A DNA stretch of 64,000 nucleotides, from positions 293,501 through 357,500 of the forward strand of contig NZ_CP027218.1 in the NCBI RefSeq assembly GCF_004124275.1. Reading direction: 5' to 3'. Of this stretch, positions 38,206-47,100 are shown in pieces. A model generated the notes under the pieces. It was not told where the DNA came from and made no database searches. It saw nothing but the letters and a program-made list of their open reading frames with translations. The position numbers were made by a program, and so were the translations under genes. The number at the start of each line of letters is the position of its first letter. The stretch's first letter is position 1. The stretch comes from Pseudomonas sp. DTU12.3. GTDB taxonomy: Bacteria > Pseudomonadota > Gammaproteobacteria > Pseudomonadales > Pseudomonadaceae.

Positions 38206-38850
38206 ATGTCCCGAGTGCGTTTGTTCTCTGCTTTGTGTTTATCGCTTGTAGTGCTGTTGCCGTGGATGCCGGCCCACGCCGCGTCGGCAACGGCTGTTCG
38301 CCCGACTGAATGGGCTCAGCCGGTCGAGGTGCAATACAACCTGTTCCAGATGTCGCCAACGCTCTACCGCAGCGCGTTGCCGGATGGCGGCGCAGTCCCG
38401 TTGCTGAAAAATCTCAAAGTCGCCACGGTGATCAACTTCCTGCCGGAAGCCGACAGCAGCTGGCTGGCCGAGCCAGGCATCAATCAAGTGCAGCTGCCGT
38501 ATCGCACCAACCACGTCGACGACGCCGATGTACTGAAGACGTTGCGCGCCATTCAGGCAGCCGAAGCCAATGGCCCGGTGCTGATGCATTGCAAACACGG
38601 ATCCGACCGCACCGGCCTGATGGCGGCGATGTATCGGGTGGTGGTGCAGGGCTGGAGCAAAGAGGATGCCTTGAGCGAAATGACCCAGGGCGGTTTTGGT
38701 GAAAGCGGCCACTTTCGCGACAGCGTGCGCTACGTGATGCAGGCTGATGCCGACAAGTTGCGCACGGCGCTGGCCAATGGTGATTGCAGCACCAGCGCGT
38801 TCGCTACTTGCTCGATGAAGAGCTGGTTTCAGTCAGTCAATCTGAAGTGA
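38206..38850 (+). CDS. periplasmic dual-specificity tyrosine phosphatase (TpbA-like)
   Basis: A 214-residue exported phosphatase. A signal peptide ends at AHA (about residue 25) and the active site HCKHGSDRTG at 128-137 matches the Cys-X5-Arg signature, with a likely general-acid Asp in the HVDDAD segment (about 103-108). TpbA of P. aeruginosa has the same fold, location and signature and lowers c-di-GMP by dephosphorylating the TpbB cyclase. Whether this protein does the same is inference; no tpbB-like gene is in the window. Start ATG 38206 has a weak ribosome site. Confidence 0.86.
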   Translation: MSRVRLFSALCLSLVVLLPWMPAHAASATAVRPTEWAQPVEVQYNLFQMSPTLYRSALPDGGAVPLLKNLKVATVINFLPEADSSWLAEPGINQVQLPYRTNHVDDADVLKTLRAIQAAEANGPVLMHCKHGSDRTGLMAAMYRVVVQGWSKEDALSEMTQGGFGESGHFRDSVRYVMQADADKLRTALANGDCSTSAFATCSMKSWFQSVNLK

Positions 38851-38895
38851 AGACTACCTCCCACGGCATTGCGCTGTGGGAGGTCATGTCGCGGC

Positions 38896-39183
38896 TCAGT
38901 CTTCAGTCTTCTTCTTCAGCTTCGGATTCGGAAAGAACTGCACCGCTTGCACGGTCTTGTCTGGCGCAGGTTTGCTGATAGCGCTGGTATTAACCCGCGT
39001 GCCCAGCTCTTTCGGTACCGAAAGCCCTTGCTCGTTGAGCGTGTCGGAGTAACCGCAAGCCACGCACTCACGATGCGGGACGAGGTCTTCGTTCCACATC
39101 ATCAACTTGTCCGGCTCGCTGCACGCCGGGCAGACTGCCCCGGCGATAAAGCGTTTTTTGGTAATCACAGGCCCCTCACTCAT
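38896..39183 (-). CDS. yheV: YheV family zinc-ribbon protein
   Basis: A 95-residue protein with two CxxC pairs (CPAC about 18-21, CVAC about 40-43) forming a likely zinc ribbon, and a basic C-terminal tail (NPKLKKKTED). The YheV family pairs with prlC in gammaproteobacteria, and here its ATG overlaps the prlC stop by four bases. Function unknown. Confidence 0.9.
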   Translation of the reverse strand: MSEGPVITKKRFIAGAVCPACSEPDKLMMWNEDLVPHRECVACGYSDTLNEQGLSVPKELGTRVNTSAISKPAPDKTVQAVQFFPNPKLKKKTED

Positions 39184-41231
39184 GCTGCCGCGTCCTCACT
39201 CAGGCCGCTGTGGCGCAACAGTGCGTCAATTGACGGCTCACGACCACGGAAGTCGACGAACAGCACCATCGGTGCCTGCGAACCGCCGCGCGCCAGAATC
39301 GCTTCGCGGAAGGCCCGGCCGGTTTCTGCGTTGAGCACGCCGTCTTCTTCGAATTTCGAGAAAGCATCGGCCGACAACACTTCAGCCCACTTGTAGCTGT
39401 AGTAACCCGCCGCGTAACCGCCGGCGAAAATGTGCGCGAAGCTGTTCGGGAAGCGGTTGTAGGCCGGCGGACGCATGACCGACACCTCGTCACGCACACC
39501 TTCGAGCACCTGCGCGACACTGCGGCCATCACCGTGGGTGGCGTGCAGTTCGAAGTCGAACAGCGAGAATTCCAGCTGACGGACCATCATCAGGCCGGAC
39601 TGGAAGTTCTTCGCCGCGAGCATTTTTTCCAGCAGGTCCTGTGGCAGTGGCTCGCCGCTTTCGTAGTGACCGGAAATCAGCGCGAGGCCTTCCGGCTCCC
39701 AGCACCAGTTTTCCATGAACTGACTCGGCAGCTCGACCGCGTCCCACGCCACGCCGTTGATGCCGGAAACACCGGCGTGATCAACGCGGGTCAGCAAGTG
39801 ATGCAGGCCATGGCCGAATTCGTGGAACAGCGTGGTCACTTCATCATGGGTCAGCAGCGCAGGTTTGCCGCTGTCGGCCGGGGTGAAGTTGCACACCAGA
39901 TTGGCCACCGGGCTTTGCAGCACGCCAGCAACCGTACGGCGACGGTCGCGGGCGCCGTCCATCCACGCACCGCCACGCTTGTTGGCGCGGGCGTAGAGGT
40001 CGAAGAAGAAGCGGCCGACGTGCTGGCCGTTTTCCTTGATTTCGAACAGGCGCACGTCCGGGTGCCAGGTGTCGAAGCCTTTCTGCTCGGCGATTTCGAT
40101 GCCGTACAGGCGCTGAACGATGGCAAACAGACCGCCCAGCACTTTGTCGATCGGGAAGTAGGCGCGCAGGGTTTCCTGAGCAACGCTGTAGCGTTGTTCA
40201 CGCAGCTTCTCGCCGTAGAAACCGCTGTCCCAGCTTTGCAGATCGGCGCAGCCCTGTTCGGCGGCGTAGGCGCGCAGCTGTTGCAGATCCTGCGCGGCGA
40301 ACGGCTTGCTGCGCTTGGCCAGATCGCGCAGGAAGCTCAGCACCTGATCGCTGGAGTCGGCCATTTTGGTCGCCAGGCTCAGCTCGGAGAAGCTGGTGAA
40401 ACCGAGCAGCTTGGCCAGTTCCTGACGCAGGTCGAGGATCTCTTCCATCACCGGGCCGTTGTCGTTCTGGCCGGCGTTCGGGCCTTGGTCCGAGGCGCGG
40501 GTGCAGTAGGCGGCGTAGACTTCTTCACGCAGCGCACGATCCTGCGCGTAGGTCATCACCGCGTAGTAGCTCGGGAATTCCAGGGTGATCAGCCAGCCGT
40601 CGAGGCCTTTGGCCTGTGCGGCGGCAGCCATTTGCGCCTTGGCCGAATCGGTCAGGCCGGCGAGGGCGGTTCCGTCGGTGATGTGCTTGGTCCACGCCTG
40701 AGTGGCATCGAGCAATTGATTGGAGAAACGGCTGCCCAGCTCGGACAGTTTGCTCTGCACTTCGGCGTAGCGTTTCTGTTCGGCTTCCGGCAGGTCGATA
40801 CCCGACAGACGGAAGTCACGCAGGGCGTGTTCCAGAATAGTCTTCTGCGCCACGTCGAAACTGGCGGCTTGCGCGCTGTTGGCCAGTGCTTCATAAGCCT
40901 GGAACAGTTCGCGGTTCTGGCCCATCTCGGTGGAATAGGCGCTCAGGGCTGGCAGGCACGACTCGTAGGCTTCACGCAGTTCGGCGCTGTTGCACACGGC
41001 ATTAAGGTGGCTGACCGGACTCCAGGCAGCGCCGAGGCGATCATTGAGTTCGTCCATCGCCAGCACCAGGCCGGCCCAGGTCGGGTTCTGCACCTGAGTC
41101 TTGAGGATTTCGGCAATGGCGGCGCGGTTGTCGGCCAGGATCGTTTCGATGGCGGGCAGGACATGTTCGGCACGGATCGTGGAGAACGGTGGCAGGTCAT
41201 AGGACTGCAGCAGAGGGTTGTTCACGCTCAC
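39180..41231 (-). CDS. prlC: oligopeptidase A
   Basis: Cytoplasmic M3-family zinc metallopeptidase that degrades short peptides and cleaved signal peptides. The zinc site HEFGH with following HLLTR lies near residues 468-472, and the third ligand is in the EFPSQFMENWCWEP-like block downstream. The GTG at 41231 (MSVNNPLLQSYDLPPF) is preferred: it has AAGG eight bases upstream and gives 683 residues, close to the usual 680. The gene starts 88 bases from the divergent gamma-carbonic anhydrase gene. Confidence 0.95.
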   Translation of the reverse strand: MSVNNPLLQSYDLPPFSTIRAEHVLPAIETILADNRAAIAEILKTQVQNPTWAGLVLAMDELNDRLGAAWSPVSHLNAVCNSAELREAYESCLPALSAYSTEMGQNRELFQAYEALANSAQAASFDVAQKTILEHALRDFRLSGIDLPEAEQKRYAEVQSKLSELGSRFSNQLLDATQAWTKHITDGTALAGLTDSAKAQMAAAAQAKGLDGWLITLEFPSYYAVMTYAQDRALREEVYAAYCTRASDQGPNAGQNDNGPVMEEILDLRQELAKLLGFTSFSELSLATKMADSSDQVLSFLRDLAKRSKPFAAQDLQQLRAYAAEQGCADLQSWDSGFYGEKLREQRYSVAQETLRAYFPIDKVLGGLFAIVQRLYGIEIAEQKGFDTWHPDVRLFEIKENGQHVGRFFFDLYARANKRGGAWMDGARDRRRTVAGVLQSPVANLVCNFTPADSGKPALLTHDEVTTLFHEFGHGLHHLLTRVDHAGVSGINGVAWDAVELPSQFMENWCWEPEGLALISGHYESGEPLPQDLLEKMLAAKNFQSGLMMVRQLEFSLFDFELHATHGDGRSVAQVLEGVRDEVSVMRPPAYNRFPNSFAHIFAGGYAAGYYSYKWAEVLSADAFSKFEEDGVLNAETGRAFREAILARGGSQAPMVLFVDFRGREPSIDALLRHSGLSEDAAA

Positions 41232-41319
41232 GGTTGGCACCTTGGCTGGGGAAACATGCAACCATCTTAATTACAATCGGCATTCACCGCAGCTATCGGC
41301 GACAGAGAGAGAAATTATC

Positions 41320-41865
41320 GTGTCCGTTCGCAAGTACCAGAATCACACCCCCAGCCTGAGCAAAGGCGCGTTTGTCGACGCCTCGGCGGTGGTGATCGGC
41401 GACGTCGAAATCGGCGTAGACAGCTCGGTCTGGCCGCTGACCGTGATCCGTGGCGACATGCACCGCATCCGCATCGGCGCGCGCACCAGCGTGCAGGACG
41501 GCTGCGTGTTGCACATCACCCACGCCGGCCCGTTCAACCCCGACGGCTTCCCGCTGCTGATCGGCGATGACGTGACCATCGCCCACAAAGTCATGCTGCA
41601 CGGCTGCAGCGTCGGCAGCCGCGTATTGATCGGCATGGGCAGCATCGTCATGGACGGCGCGGTGGTTGAAGATGACGTGATCATTGGCGCCGGCAGTCTG
41701 GTGCCGCCGGGCAAGCGCCTTGCAAGTGGCTTCCTTTATGTGGGTAGCCCGGTGAAGCAGGTGCGTCCGCTCTCCGACAAGGAAAAAGCCTTCTTCACCT
41801 ACAGCGCCGCCAATTACGTAAAGCTCAAGGATCTGCATCTGGCCGAAGGCTACGACACACTCTGA
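41320..41865 (+). CDS. gamma-class carbonic anhydrase family protein
   Basis: A 181-residue left-handed beta-helix protein (hexapeptide repeats such as VVIGDVEIGVDSSVWPLTVIRGD). His residues in HITHAGPF and IAHKVMLHGC are at the positions of zinc ligands between subunits. Many members (YrdA-type) bind zinc but have weak or no anhydrase activity, so function is uncertain. A GTG start at 41320 with an AGAGAGA site is used; upstream in-frame sequence lies in the prlC promoter. Divergent from prlC, as PA0066/PA0067. Confidence 0.9.
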   Translation: MSVRKYQNHTPSLSKGAFVDASAVVIGDVEIGVDSSVWPLTVIRGDMHRIRIGARTSVQDGCVLHITHAGPFNPDGFPLLIGDDVTIAHKVMLHGCSVGSRVLIGMGSIVMDGAVVEDDVIIGAGSLVPPGKRLASGFLYVGSPVKQVRPLSDKEKAFFTYSAANYVKLKDLHLAEGYDTL

Positions 41866-41894
41866 ATCGAATTTGCGCCTGCCCAGGAATTCCC

Positions 41895-42545
41895 ATGCAT
41901 TACCAAACCGTATTGTTCGACCTCGATGGCACCCTCACCGACCCGCGTGAGGGCATCACCCGCTCCATCCAGTTCGCCCTCGCCAAGCTCGGCATCGATG
42001 AGCCGGATCTGAGCAAACTCGAACACTTCATTGGGCCGCCGCTGTTGCAGGCGTTCATGCAGTTTTATGAATTTGACGAGGCGAAAGCGTGGCAGGCGGT
42101 GAATTTTTATCGCGAGCGTTTCAAGGTTACCGGCCTGTATGAAAACCGCGTATTCGATGGCGTTACGCCGTTGCTGGAAACCTTGAGTGGCCAAGGTCGG
42201 CAGCTGTATATCGCCACTTCGAAGCCGTGGGAATTTGCCCGCGAGATTGCCCGGCATTTTGATTTCGCCCGGCACTTCAAAGTGATTTACGGCAGCGAAC
42301 TGGATGGCACGCGGACCAACAAGGTGGAGTTGATTGCGCATCTGATCAAGGAAGAAGGGCTGGATCCGGCGAACACGCTGATGATCGGCGATCGCAAGCA
42401 TGACCTTATCGGAGCGCGCAGCAACGGGTTGGATGCGGCGGCGGTGGGGTATGGGTTTGGCAGTTTTGAAGAGTTGAATGCCGAGGCGCCGGCTTATCAC
42501 TTTGAAACACTGGATGAGTTGCATCAGGCTTTTTTGCAGCGCTGA
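41895..42545 (+). CDS. HAD superfamily hydrolase (Gph-like)
   Basis: A 216-residue phosphatase-like protein. HAD motif I FDLDGTLTD holds nucleophile Asp9 and Asp11; motif II is in IATSKPWEF; motif IV is MIGDRKHDLIGA near residue 163. The cap domain fits the phosphoglycolate phosphatase/5'-nucleotidase subfamily (PA0065-like). Substrate not known. It follows the gamma-carbonic anhydrase gene by 29 bases and is probably co-transcribed. Confidence 0.9.
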   Translation: MHYQTVLFDLDGTLTDPREGITRSIQFALAKLGIDEPDLSKLEHFIGPPLLQAFMQFYEFDEAKAWQAVNFYRERFKVTGLYENRVFDGVTPLLETLSGQGRQLYIATSKPWEFAREIARHFDFARHFKVIYGSELDGTRTNKVELIAHLIKEEGLDPANTLMIGDRKHDLIGARSNGLDAAAVGYGFGSFEELNAEAPAYHFETLDELHQAFLQR

Positions 42546-42554
42546 TCAGATTGC

Positions 42555-42621
42555 CTTCGCGAGCAAGCCCGCTCCCACATTTGGAATGTATTTCACTGTG
42601 GGAGCGGGCTTGCTCGCGAAG
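42555..42621. repeat. REP palindrome pair (GCGAGCAAGCCCGCTCCCACA type)
   Basis: Perfect 25-base inverted arms at 42555-42579 and 42597-42621 between two convergent genes. Same family as 10387. Confidence 0.92.
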
Positions 42622-42644
42622 AGGCCAGCCCAGCCAACACGAAA

Positions 42645-43721
42645 TCAGGATTCCGCCAACGCCTTGAGCGCCGCCTTACGCTCAGCCGCCGGCAACCCAC
42701 CCAACCGCTCAACCTCAGCATAAAACCTCAGCCAATCCCCCCCGACCTTTTTGAACAACGCCGCAAACGCCGGCACCCACTGGTCATACAGCCCAAACGG
42801 CAACAACCGCGCATTGTTCAACGGCGTATTTACCCAAGCGTCATAACGCTTGTCCCCGGCCCACTGGCTGTCCCTCATCAGCCGAAAATCCCGGCGAAAC
42901 TGCTCGAACTCGGCCGCTTTGCGCTCACGCATTTGTTCAACCGACAAAGGTTGCGCATACAGTTTTTCCAAACGTGATCGGGTAGCGAGGACCAATTCGA
43001 TGAACTGATCACGTTGCTGCAATCGCGAGTCGGTATCCGCCGGCAACCCGCGAAATGCTCGCCACTGCCGCGTGCCTTCCTGCTCGACAAACGTGGCAAA
43101 GGATTCGTTGAATTCGGTGTCGTCCTTCACATAAAAACGCTGATGCGCCAGTTCGTGAAAGATCAGCGTGGCCAGGCGTTCATCGCCCCAGCCCAGCATC
43201 GAGTTGAGGATCGGGTCGTTGAACCAGCCCAGCGTCGAATAGGCTTCGACACCGCCAATCGACACGTCCATGCCTTGCAAGCGCTGGATCGCCGCTTCAC
43301 CGCGCGCCGCGCTCTGGCTGTAGTAACCCCGATAGGCCACGCAACCGGCAATCGGGAAGCAATGGTTCTGCGGCGTCAGGGAAAATTCCGTGGTGGCGAA
43401 CACGTTCCACACCACGAACGGCCGGCCAATGTCGGCGTACAGGCGATAGCTCTGGTTATCCGGCAAGTGCAGTTGCTCGCTGGCGAACGCACGGGCCTTT
43501 TGTGACTGAGCCAGGTGCGCGCGCAATTTCGCATCGCGGTGTGGGTCGGCGATGACTTTTTCCACCGGCTCACGCGCGCGCAGCAATTGCAGCTGACCGC
43601 TGGCCAACTGGCTGTAATAGCTCACGCTGACGCAACCGTTGAGCAACAAAAACATCACACCCGGAAACAAAACCCGAAAAACGCGATCAAGTAACCCAAG
43701 GCTTGGAAACGGCCTGATCAA
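42645..43721 (-). CDS. putative lipoprotein aminopeptidase (Aminopep family)
   Basis: A 358-residue predicted outer-membrane or periplasmic metallopeptidase. A lipobox LLNGC (Cys30) follows a short hydrophobic segment, and the zinc motif HELAH at 189-193 has a downstream Glu in FNESFATFVEQEG. Matches the PF10023 putative aminopeptidase family. The start is uncertain: TTG at 43721 gives a full lipoprotein signal with a basic N terminus, while ATG 43655 would leave too short a signal. Divergent from the small lipoprotein genes that follow. Confidence 0.83.
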   Translation of the reverse strand: MIRPFPSLGLLDRVFRVLFPGVMFLLLNGCVSVSYYSQLASGQLQLLRAREPVEKVIADPHRDAKLRAHLAQSQKARAFASEQLHLPDNQSYRLYADIGRPFVVWNVFATTEFSLTPQNHCFPIAGCVAYRGYYSQSAARGEAAIQRLQGMDVSIGGVEAYSTLGWFNDPILNSMLGWGDERLATLIFHELAHQRFYVKDDTEFNESFATFVEQEGTRQWRAFRGLPADTDSRLQQRDQFIELVLATRSRLEKLYAQPLSVEQMRERKAAEFEQFRRDFRLMRDSQWAGDKRYDAWVNTPLNNARLLPFGLYDQWVPAFAALFKKVGGDWLRFYAEVERLGGLPAAERKAALKALAES

Positions 43722-43780
43722 AATAAGAAATTCCCCGGAGAGTCTTCTCGCAAGACTATCTCGCCTAAAGGAGCACCGCT

Positions 43781-44203
43781 ATGCGCACGTTGATGCTGAC
43801 AGGGGGCCTGCTGACGCTGGCCGGTTGTGCCAATTTCGGAATCCCCGATCCTGACCCTTCGCAAGCCTGGATCGATCTCGATGCCCGGCAACAGGACACG
43901 GCGCTGCAAGCGCTGCAAGTCGATACCCAGGTGACCCCCGATAAACGCTACTTCGAAGTGCAGCCCGGCAGCCATGAGCTGAAGGTTCGTTATCAATTTC
44001 CCGTCGAGGCGACCAACATCGGTCCCGATGCCGAGCCGCTGTGGCGCGATTGCCAGTTGAGTGTGAAATTCAAGGACTTCAATGCCGGCCAGCGTTATCA
44101 GTTGCAGGCTGGCAGTATCGGTTTCCGACCGTGGGCCAAGCTTTATGACGAGCAGCGCAAAGTGGTCGGTCAGGGCACGCCGGCAGGCTGTCAGCGCACT
44201 TGA
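43781..44203 (+). CDS. small lipoprotein, PA0062-like, copy 1
   Basis: A 140-residue predicted lipoprotein with lipobox LAGC (Cys16). The mature part has beta-strand-rich features: QAWIDL near the start, RYFEVQPGSHELKVRYQF in the middle and AGQRYQLQAGS near the C terminus. It is clearly paralogous to the next gene, sharing these three blocks in order. Function unknown. The strong GGAG ribosome site is seven bases before the ATG. Confidence 0.85.
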   Translation: MRTLMLTGGLLTLAGCANFGIPDPDPSQAWIDLDARQQDTALQALQVDTQVTPDKRYFEVQPGSHELKVRYQFPVEATNIGPDAEPLWRDCQLSVKFKDFNAGQRYQLQAGSIGFRPWAKLYDEQRKVVGQGTPAGCQRT

Positions 44204-44243
44204 TCGGCGCTATGCTGAGTATCCGGATCTGTGGATATTCATC

Positions 44244-44663
44244 ATGCGCAAGTTGCTGTTGTTGCTCGTCACCAGTCTTGTAGCGGGTTGTCAGACGCCG
44301 CTGCCCCCGGTCGATCCGCAAATGGCCTGGGTCGACTTTGCGACACCGACACCCGGCGGCAAATTACTGATGGCTGAGCGCCTCGACAATCAACGACTGA
44401 ATGACGGGCGCTACTTTCAGGTCACCCCCGGCAGTCATGAGCTGCGGGTGCGCTTCGATTTTGAGGTGTTTGGCGGTGGCGGCAGTCTGATGACCGGGCC
44501 GGTAGAGCGCCTGTGCTACCTGTACATTCGCTACGACCATTTCGAGGCGGGGCAGCGTTATGTGCTGGAAGGGCGTTCGCTGGCGTTCACCCCGAGTGCC
44601 CGGCTGTACAACGGCAAGCGTGAAATCGTCGCCGAGGATCATGACTACAATTGCATCAACTGA
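44244..44663 (+). CDS. small lipoprotein, PA0062-like, copy 2
   Basis: A 139-residue lipoprotein with lipobox VAGC (Cys16) and the same blocks as copy 1: MAWVDF, RYFQVTPGSHELRVRFDF and AGQRYVLEGRS. The PGSHEL block suggests a shared ligand or fold related to PEGA-like surface domains. The pair is a tandem duplication that has diverged to roughly one-third identity by eye. The ATG at 44244 is 40 bases from the previous stop, so the two are probably co-transcribed. Confidence 0.84.
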   Translation: MRKLLLLLVTSLVAGCQTPLPPVDPQMAWVDFATPTPGGKLLMAERLDNQRLNDGRYFQVTPGSHELRVRFDFEVFGGGGSLMTGPVERLCYLYIRYDHFEAGQRYVLEGRSLAFTPSARLYNGKREIVAEDHDYNCIN

Positions 44664-44669
44664 GATGGC

Positions 44670-44909
44670 TCAGCTGTCGTTCTTTTGATAGATGATCGCT
44701 TTAGTGCCGTATTCGCAGGTGCCCACTACCATCGCCACGTCGTGCTTGTCGGCCTCTTCCTTGCTGACGATTTCCAGCGTGTAGGACGGCACGGCGTTGG
44801 CCTGGATCTTGATCTCGATTTCTTTTTTCAGTTCTTCGCAGTCTTTGGGTGCCGCCATAACCGAGGTGGCCAGTGCACTGCAGAGGATCGCCAAGCCAAT
44901 ACGTTTCAT
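44670..44909 (-). CDS. DUF1161 small periplasmic protein, copy 1
   Basis: A 79-residue exported protein with a signal peptide ending MAA (about residue 20) and the DUF1161 core: CEELKKEIEIKI, a YTLEIV strand, and GTCEYGTKAIIYQK. Two cysteines probably form a disulfide. Convergent with the lipoprotein pair, only six bases apart. A paralogue is encoded at 47101. Function unknown. Confidence 0.85.
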   Translation of the reverse strand: MKRIGLAILCSALATSVMAAPKDCEELKKEIEIKIQANAVPSYTLEIVSKEEADKHDVAMVVGTCEYGTKAIIYQKNDS

Positions 44910-45048
44910 GAGTGAAGCTCCCTGAGGCAGCGCGCACGGGCGTGCGCTGAAGCTGCTGTCACTTATTCGACCATATTTTTACAGCGAGGGTTCTGACTTC
45001 GCTCACAACTTGTATGTTTGGTTTCAGACCTGTGTCGATTGCGAAATC

Positions 45049-45128
45049 GCCTTCGCGAGCAGGCTCGCTCCCACATTGGAACTGTGTGCCACACGAATCG
45101 CTGTGGGAGCGAGCCTGCTCGCGAAGGC
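45049..45128. repeat. REP palindrome pair (GCGAGCAGGCTCGCTCCCACA type)
   Basis: Perfect 27-base arms at 45049-45075 and 45102-45128. A sequence variant of the 10387/42555 family (GCAGGCTCGC instead of GCAAGCCCGC). Confidence 0.92.
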
Positions 45129-45149
45129 GTCAGAGCAGCCAGCGACAAA

Positions 45150-45581
45150 TCAGCTGACCAACGAAGCCTCAAGCGTAATCTGCGCATTCAGCACTTTCGA
45201 CACCGGGCACCCTTCCTTGGCCTTGTTGCTCAGCTCCTCGAACTGCGCCTGCGTCGCCCCCGGGATTTTCGCCTTGAGGATCAGCTTCACCGCGGTGATC
45301 GCGAACCCGCCCTCTACCTGATCGAGGGTCACTTCAGCCTGAGTATCGATGCTGTCAGCCTTCAGGCCCGCATCGCCCAGAATCATCGAAAACGCCATGG
45401 AGAAACAGCCGGCATGCGCCGCGCCGATCAGTTCTTCCGGGTTGGTGCCCTTGCCGCCTTCGAAGCGGGCCTTGAAGCCGTAGGGTGCTTCTCTGAGGAC
45501 ACCGGTTTCGGTGGAGATCGAACCGATGCCGGTTTTCAGATCGCCTGCCCAATGTGCGGATGCTTTCTTCACGATAGCCAT
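45150..45581 (-). CDS. osmC: OsmC family peroxide-reducing protein
   Basis: A 143-residue OsmC/Ohr-family thiol peroxidase that reduces organic hydroperoxides. The two redox cysteines are Cys59 (HAGCFSMAF) and Cys125 (EGCPVSKVL); the spacing and VLREAPYGFKARF are OsmC- rather than Ohr-like. The ATG at 45581 has a perfect GAGGAGG site. Usually RpoS-dependent. Confidence 0.93.
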   Translation of the reverse strand: MAIVKKASAHWAGDLKTGIGSISTETGVLREAPYGFKARFEGGKGTNPEELIGAAHAGCFSMAFSMILGDAGLKADSIDTQAEVTLDQVEGGFAITAVKLILKAKIPGATQAQFEELSNKAKEGCPVSKVLNAQITLEASLVS

Positions 45582-45823
45582 GTCTGCCTCCTCAAGATCT
45601 GGCACGGAAACGCCGCACCGTCGTGGTTTTTGCTTGCAAGGCTTCTGAGGATAGACGGCGGAACAAAGTTCAGCCGGACTGAATCGTTGACTTTTTTAGT
45701 AGGAAATTTCGCCGCCACTATTGAAACTCGGGTATATGCCCTCATTGCACAAAACACGCTTATGGATTTGGCAGGTTTTCGTTCGCAAGAAAAACCTGCC
45801 TCCTCACTCGGAGACGCAGGTTT

Positions 45824-46825
45824 ATGAAGCAATTGTCCGACGTAAAGTTTTCCACCCTCGATCTGGTGCCGGTGCGCGAAAACGGCAGCCCGGCGCAGTC
45901 GCTGCGCAATTCGCTGGACCTGGCGCAGCACGTCGAGAAGTTCGGCTACACGCGGTTCTGGGTGGCGGAACACCACAACATGGACGGTATCGCCAGTTCG
46001 GCGACGTCGGTGCTGCTCGGTTATCTGGCCGGCGGCACGTCGACGATCCGTGTCGGTTCCGGTGGTGTAATGTTGCCCAACCATGCGCCGCTGGTGATTG
46101 CCGAGCAGTTCGGCACGCTTGAGAGCCTGTATCCGGGTCGCATCGATCTCGGTTTGGGTCGCGCCCCCGGTTCCGATCAGATGACCGCGCGGGCGCTGCG
46201 CCGTGAACGTTCCGGCAGCGCCGATGATTTCCCCGAAGACGTTGCCGAACTGGCACGCTTCCTTGGCCCGCGCACGCCGGATCAACGGGTGATCGCGATG
46301 CCGGGCACCGGCACCCATGTGCCGATCTGGTTGCTCGGTTCCAGCCTGTTCAGCGCGCAATTGGCCGGCGAGCGCGGCTTGCCGTACGCCTTCGCCTCGC
46401 ATTTCGCCCCGCGCTTCATGCACGAGGCGATCCGCGTCTACCGCAATCACTTCAAGCCGTCGGCGGTGCTCGACAAGCCGTATGTGATGCTCGGCGTGCC
46501 TTTGGTGGCAGCGGATACTGATGAACAAGCCGATTACCTGGCGACTTCGGTGTATCAGCGCATTCTGGCGTTGATGCGCGGGCAAAGTCTGGTGCAGCGT
46601 CCGCCGGTGAAAACCATGGACGGCCTGTGGCTGCCGCATGAGCGCGAGGCGGTGGGCGATTTCCTCGGTCTGGCGATGGTTGGCAGCCCGCAGAAGATCC
46701 GCGCCAAGCTGGAGGTGCTGGTCGAGCAAACACAGGCCGATGAGCTGATTTTTACCAGTGATCTGTATGAGCACGCTGATCGCGTGCACTCCTACGAACT
46801 GCTCGCGCAAGTCATGAAGGGCTGA
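45824..46825 (+). CDS. LLM class flavin-dependent oxidoreductase (luciferase-like)
   Basis: A 333-residue TIM-barrel monooxygenase-like protein of the YhbW subgroup: [15 protein letters not shown] near residue 45, [22 protein letters not shown] near 77 and [13 protein letters not shown] near 105. Members use FMNH2 and oxygen, but the substrate of this subgroup is not established. The 240-base gap upstream should carry promoters for it and the divergent osmC gene. Confidence 0.9.
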   Translation: MKQLSDVKFSTLDLVPVRENGSPAQSLRNSLDLAQHVEKFGYTRFWVAEHHNMDGIASSATSVLLGYLAGGTSTIRVGSGGVMLPNHAPLVIAEQFGTLESLYPGRIDLGLGRAPGSDQMTARALRRERSGSADDFPEDVAELARFLGPRTPDQRVIAMPGTGTHVPIWLLGSSLFSAQLAGERGLPYAFASHFAPRFMHEAIRVYRNHFKPSAVLDKPYVMLGVPLVAADTDEQADYLATSVYQRILALMRGQSLVQRPPVKTMDGLWLPHEREAVGDFLGLAMVGSPQKIRAKLEVLVEQTQADELIFTSDLYEHADRVHSYELLAQVMKG

Positions 46826-46838
46826 AAAGCCGAAAGGC

Positions 46839-47015
46839 ACCCTCACCCTAGCCCTCCCGAAACGTCGGACCGCCCGGAGGGAGAGGGGACTGACCGGGTT
46901 GAATGTTCGAGATACATCGACCTGAAAAATCGAGTCGAACTCACGGTCTGAACAACCCCCGATCGGCTCCCTTTCCCCCTCTACCCCTTGGGGGAGAGGG
47001 CTGGGGTGAGGGGGG
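46839..47015. repeat. dispersed composite element related to the 19.4-kb array
   Basis: About 177 bases bounded by CACCCTCACCCTAGCCCTCC and GGGGAGAGGGCTGGGGTGAG. The interior contains ATACATCGACCTGAAAAATC and a CCCCCGATCGG segment, matching the spacer of the 152-bp repeats at 19404. The shared inside, not just the palindromes, shows that the whole unit is a dispersed repeat. Confidence 0.85.
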
Positions 47016-47054
47016 ATTGATTTCAAAACCACCAAAAATCCCAAATCCCGGACA

Positions 47055-47086
47055 CAAAAAAGCCGACGCATTCACGTCGGCTTTTG
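47055..47086 (-). terminator. rho-independent terminator of DUF1161 copy 2
   Basis: Stem AGCCGACG/CGTCGGCT with six T on the minus strand, 15 bases after the DUF1161 stop. On the plus strand it also has a TTTTGT tail. Confidence 0.88.
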
Positions 47087-47100
47087 TATTTCAGGCGCGA

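Noticed and set aside
38206..38850. Idea that the phosphatase and dgcH form one c-di-GMP system
   Set aside because: They are 36 kb apart with no shared regulation visible; only the general pathway is common.
39432..41270. A 612-codon plus-strand frame
   Set aside because: Antisense shadow of prlC.
45569..47071. 500-codon minus-strand frame over the flavin monooxygenase
   Set aside because: Overlaps the well-supported plus-strand LLM gene and contains a repeat element; no domain seen.
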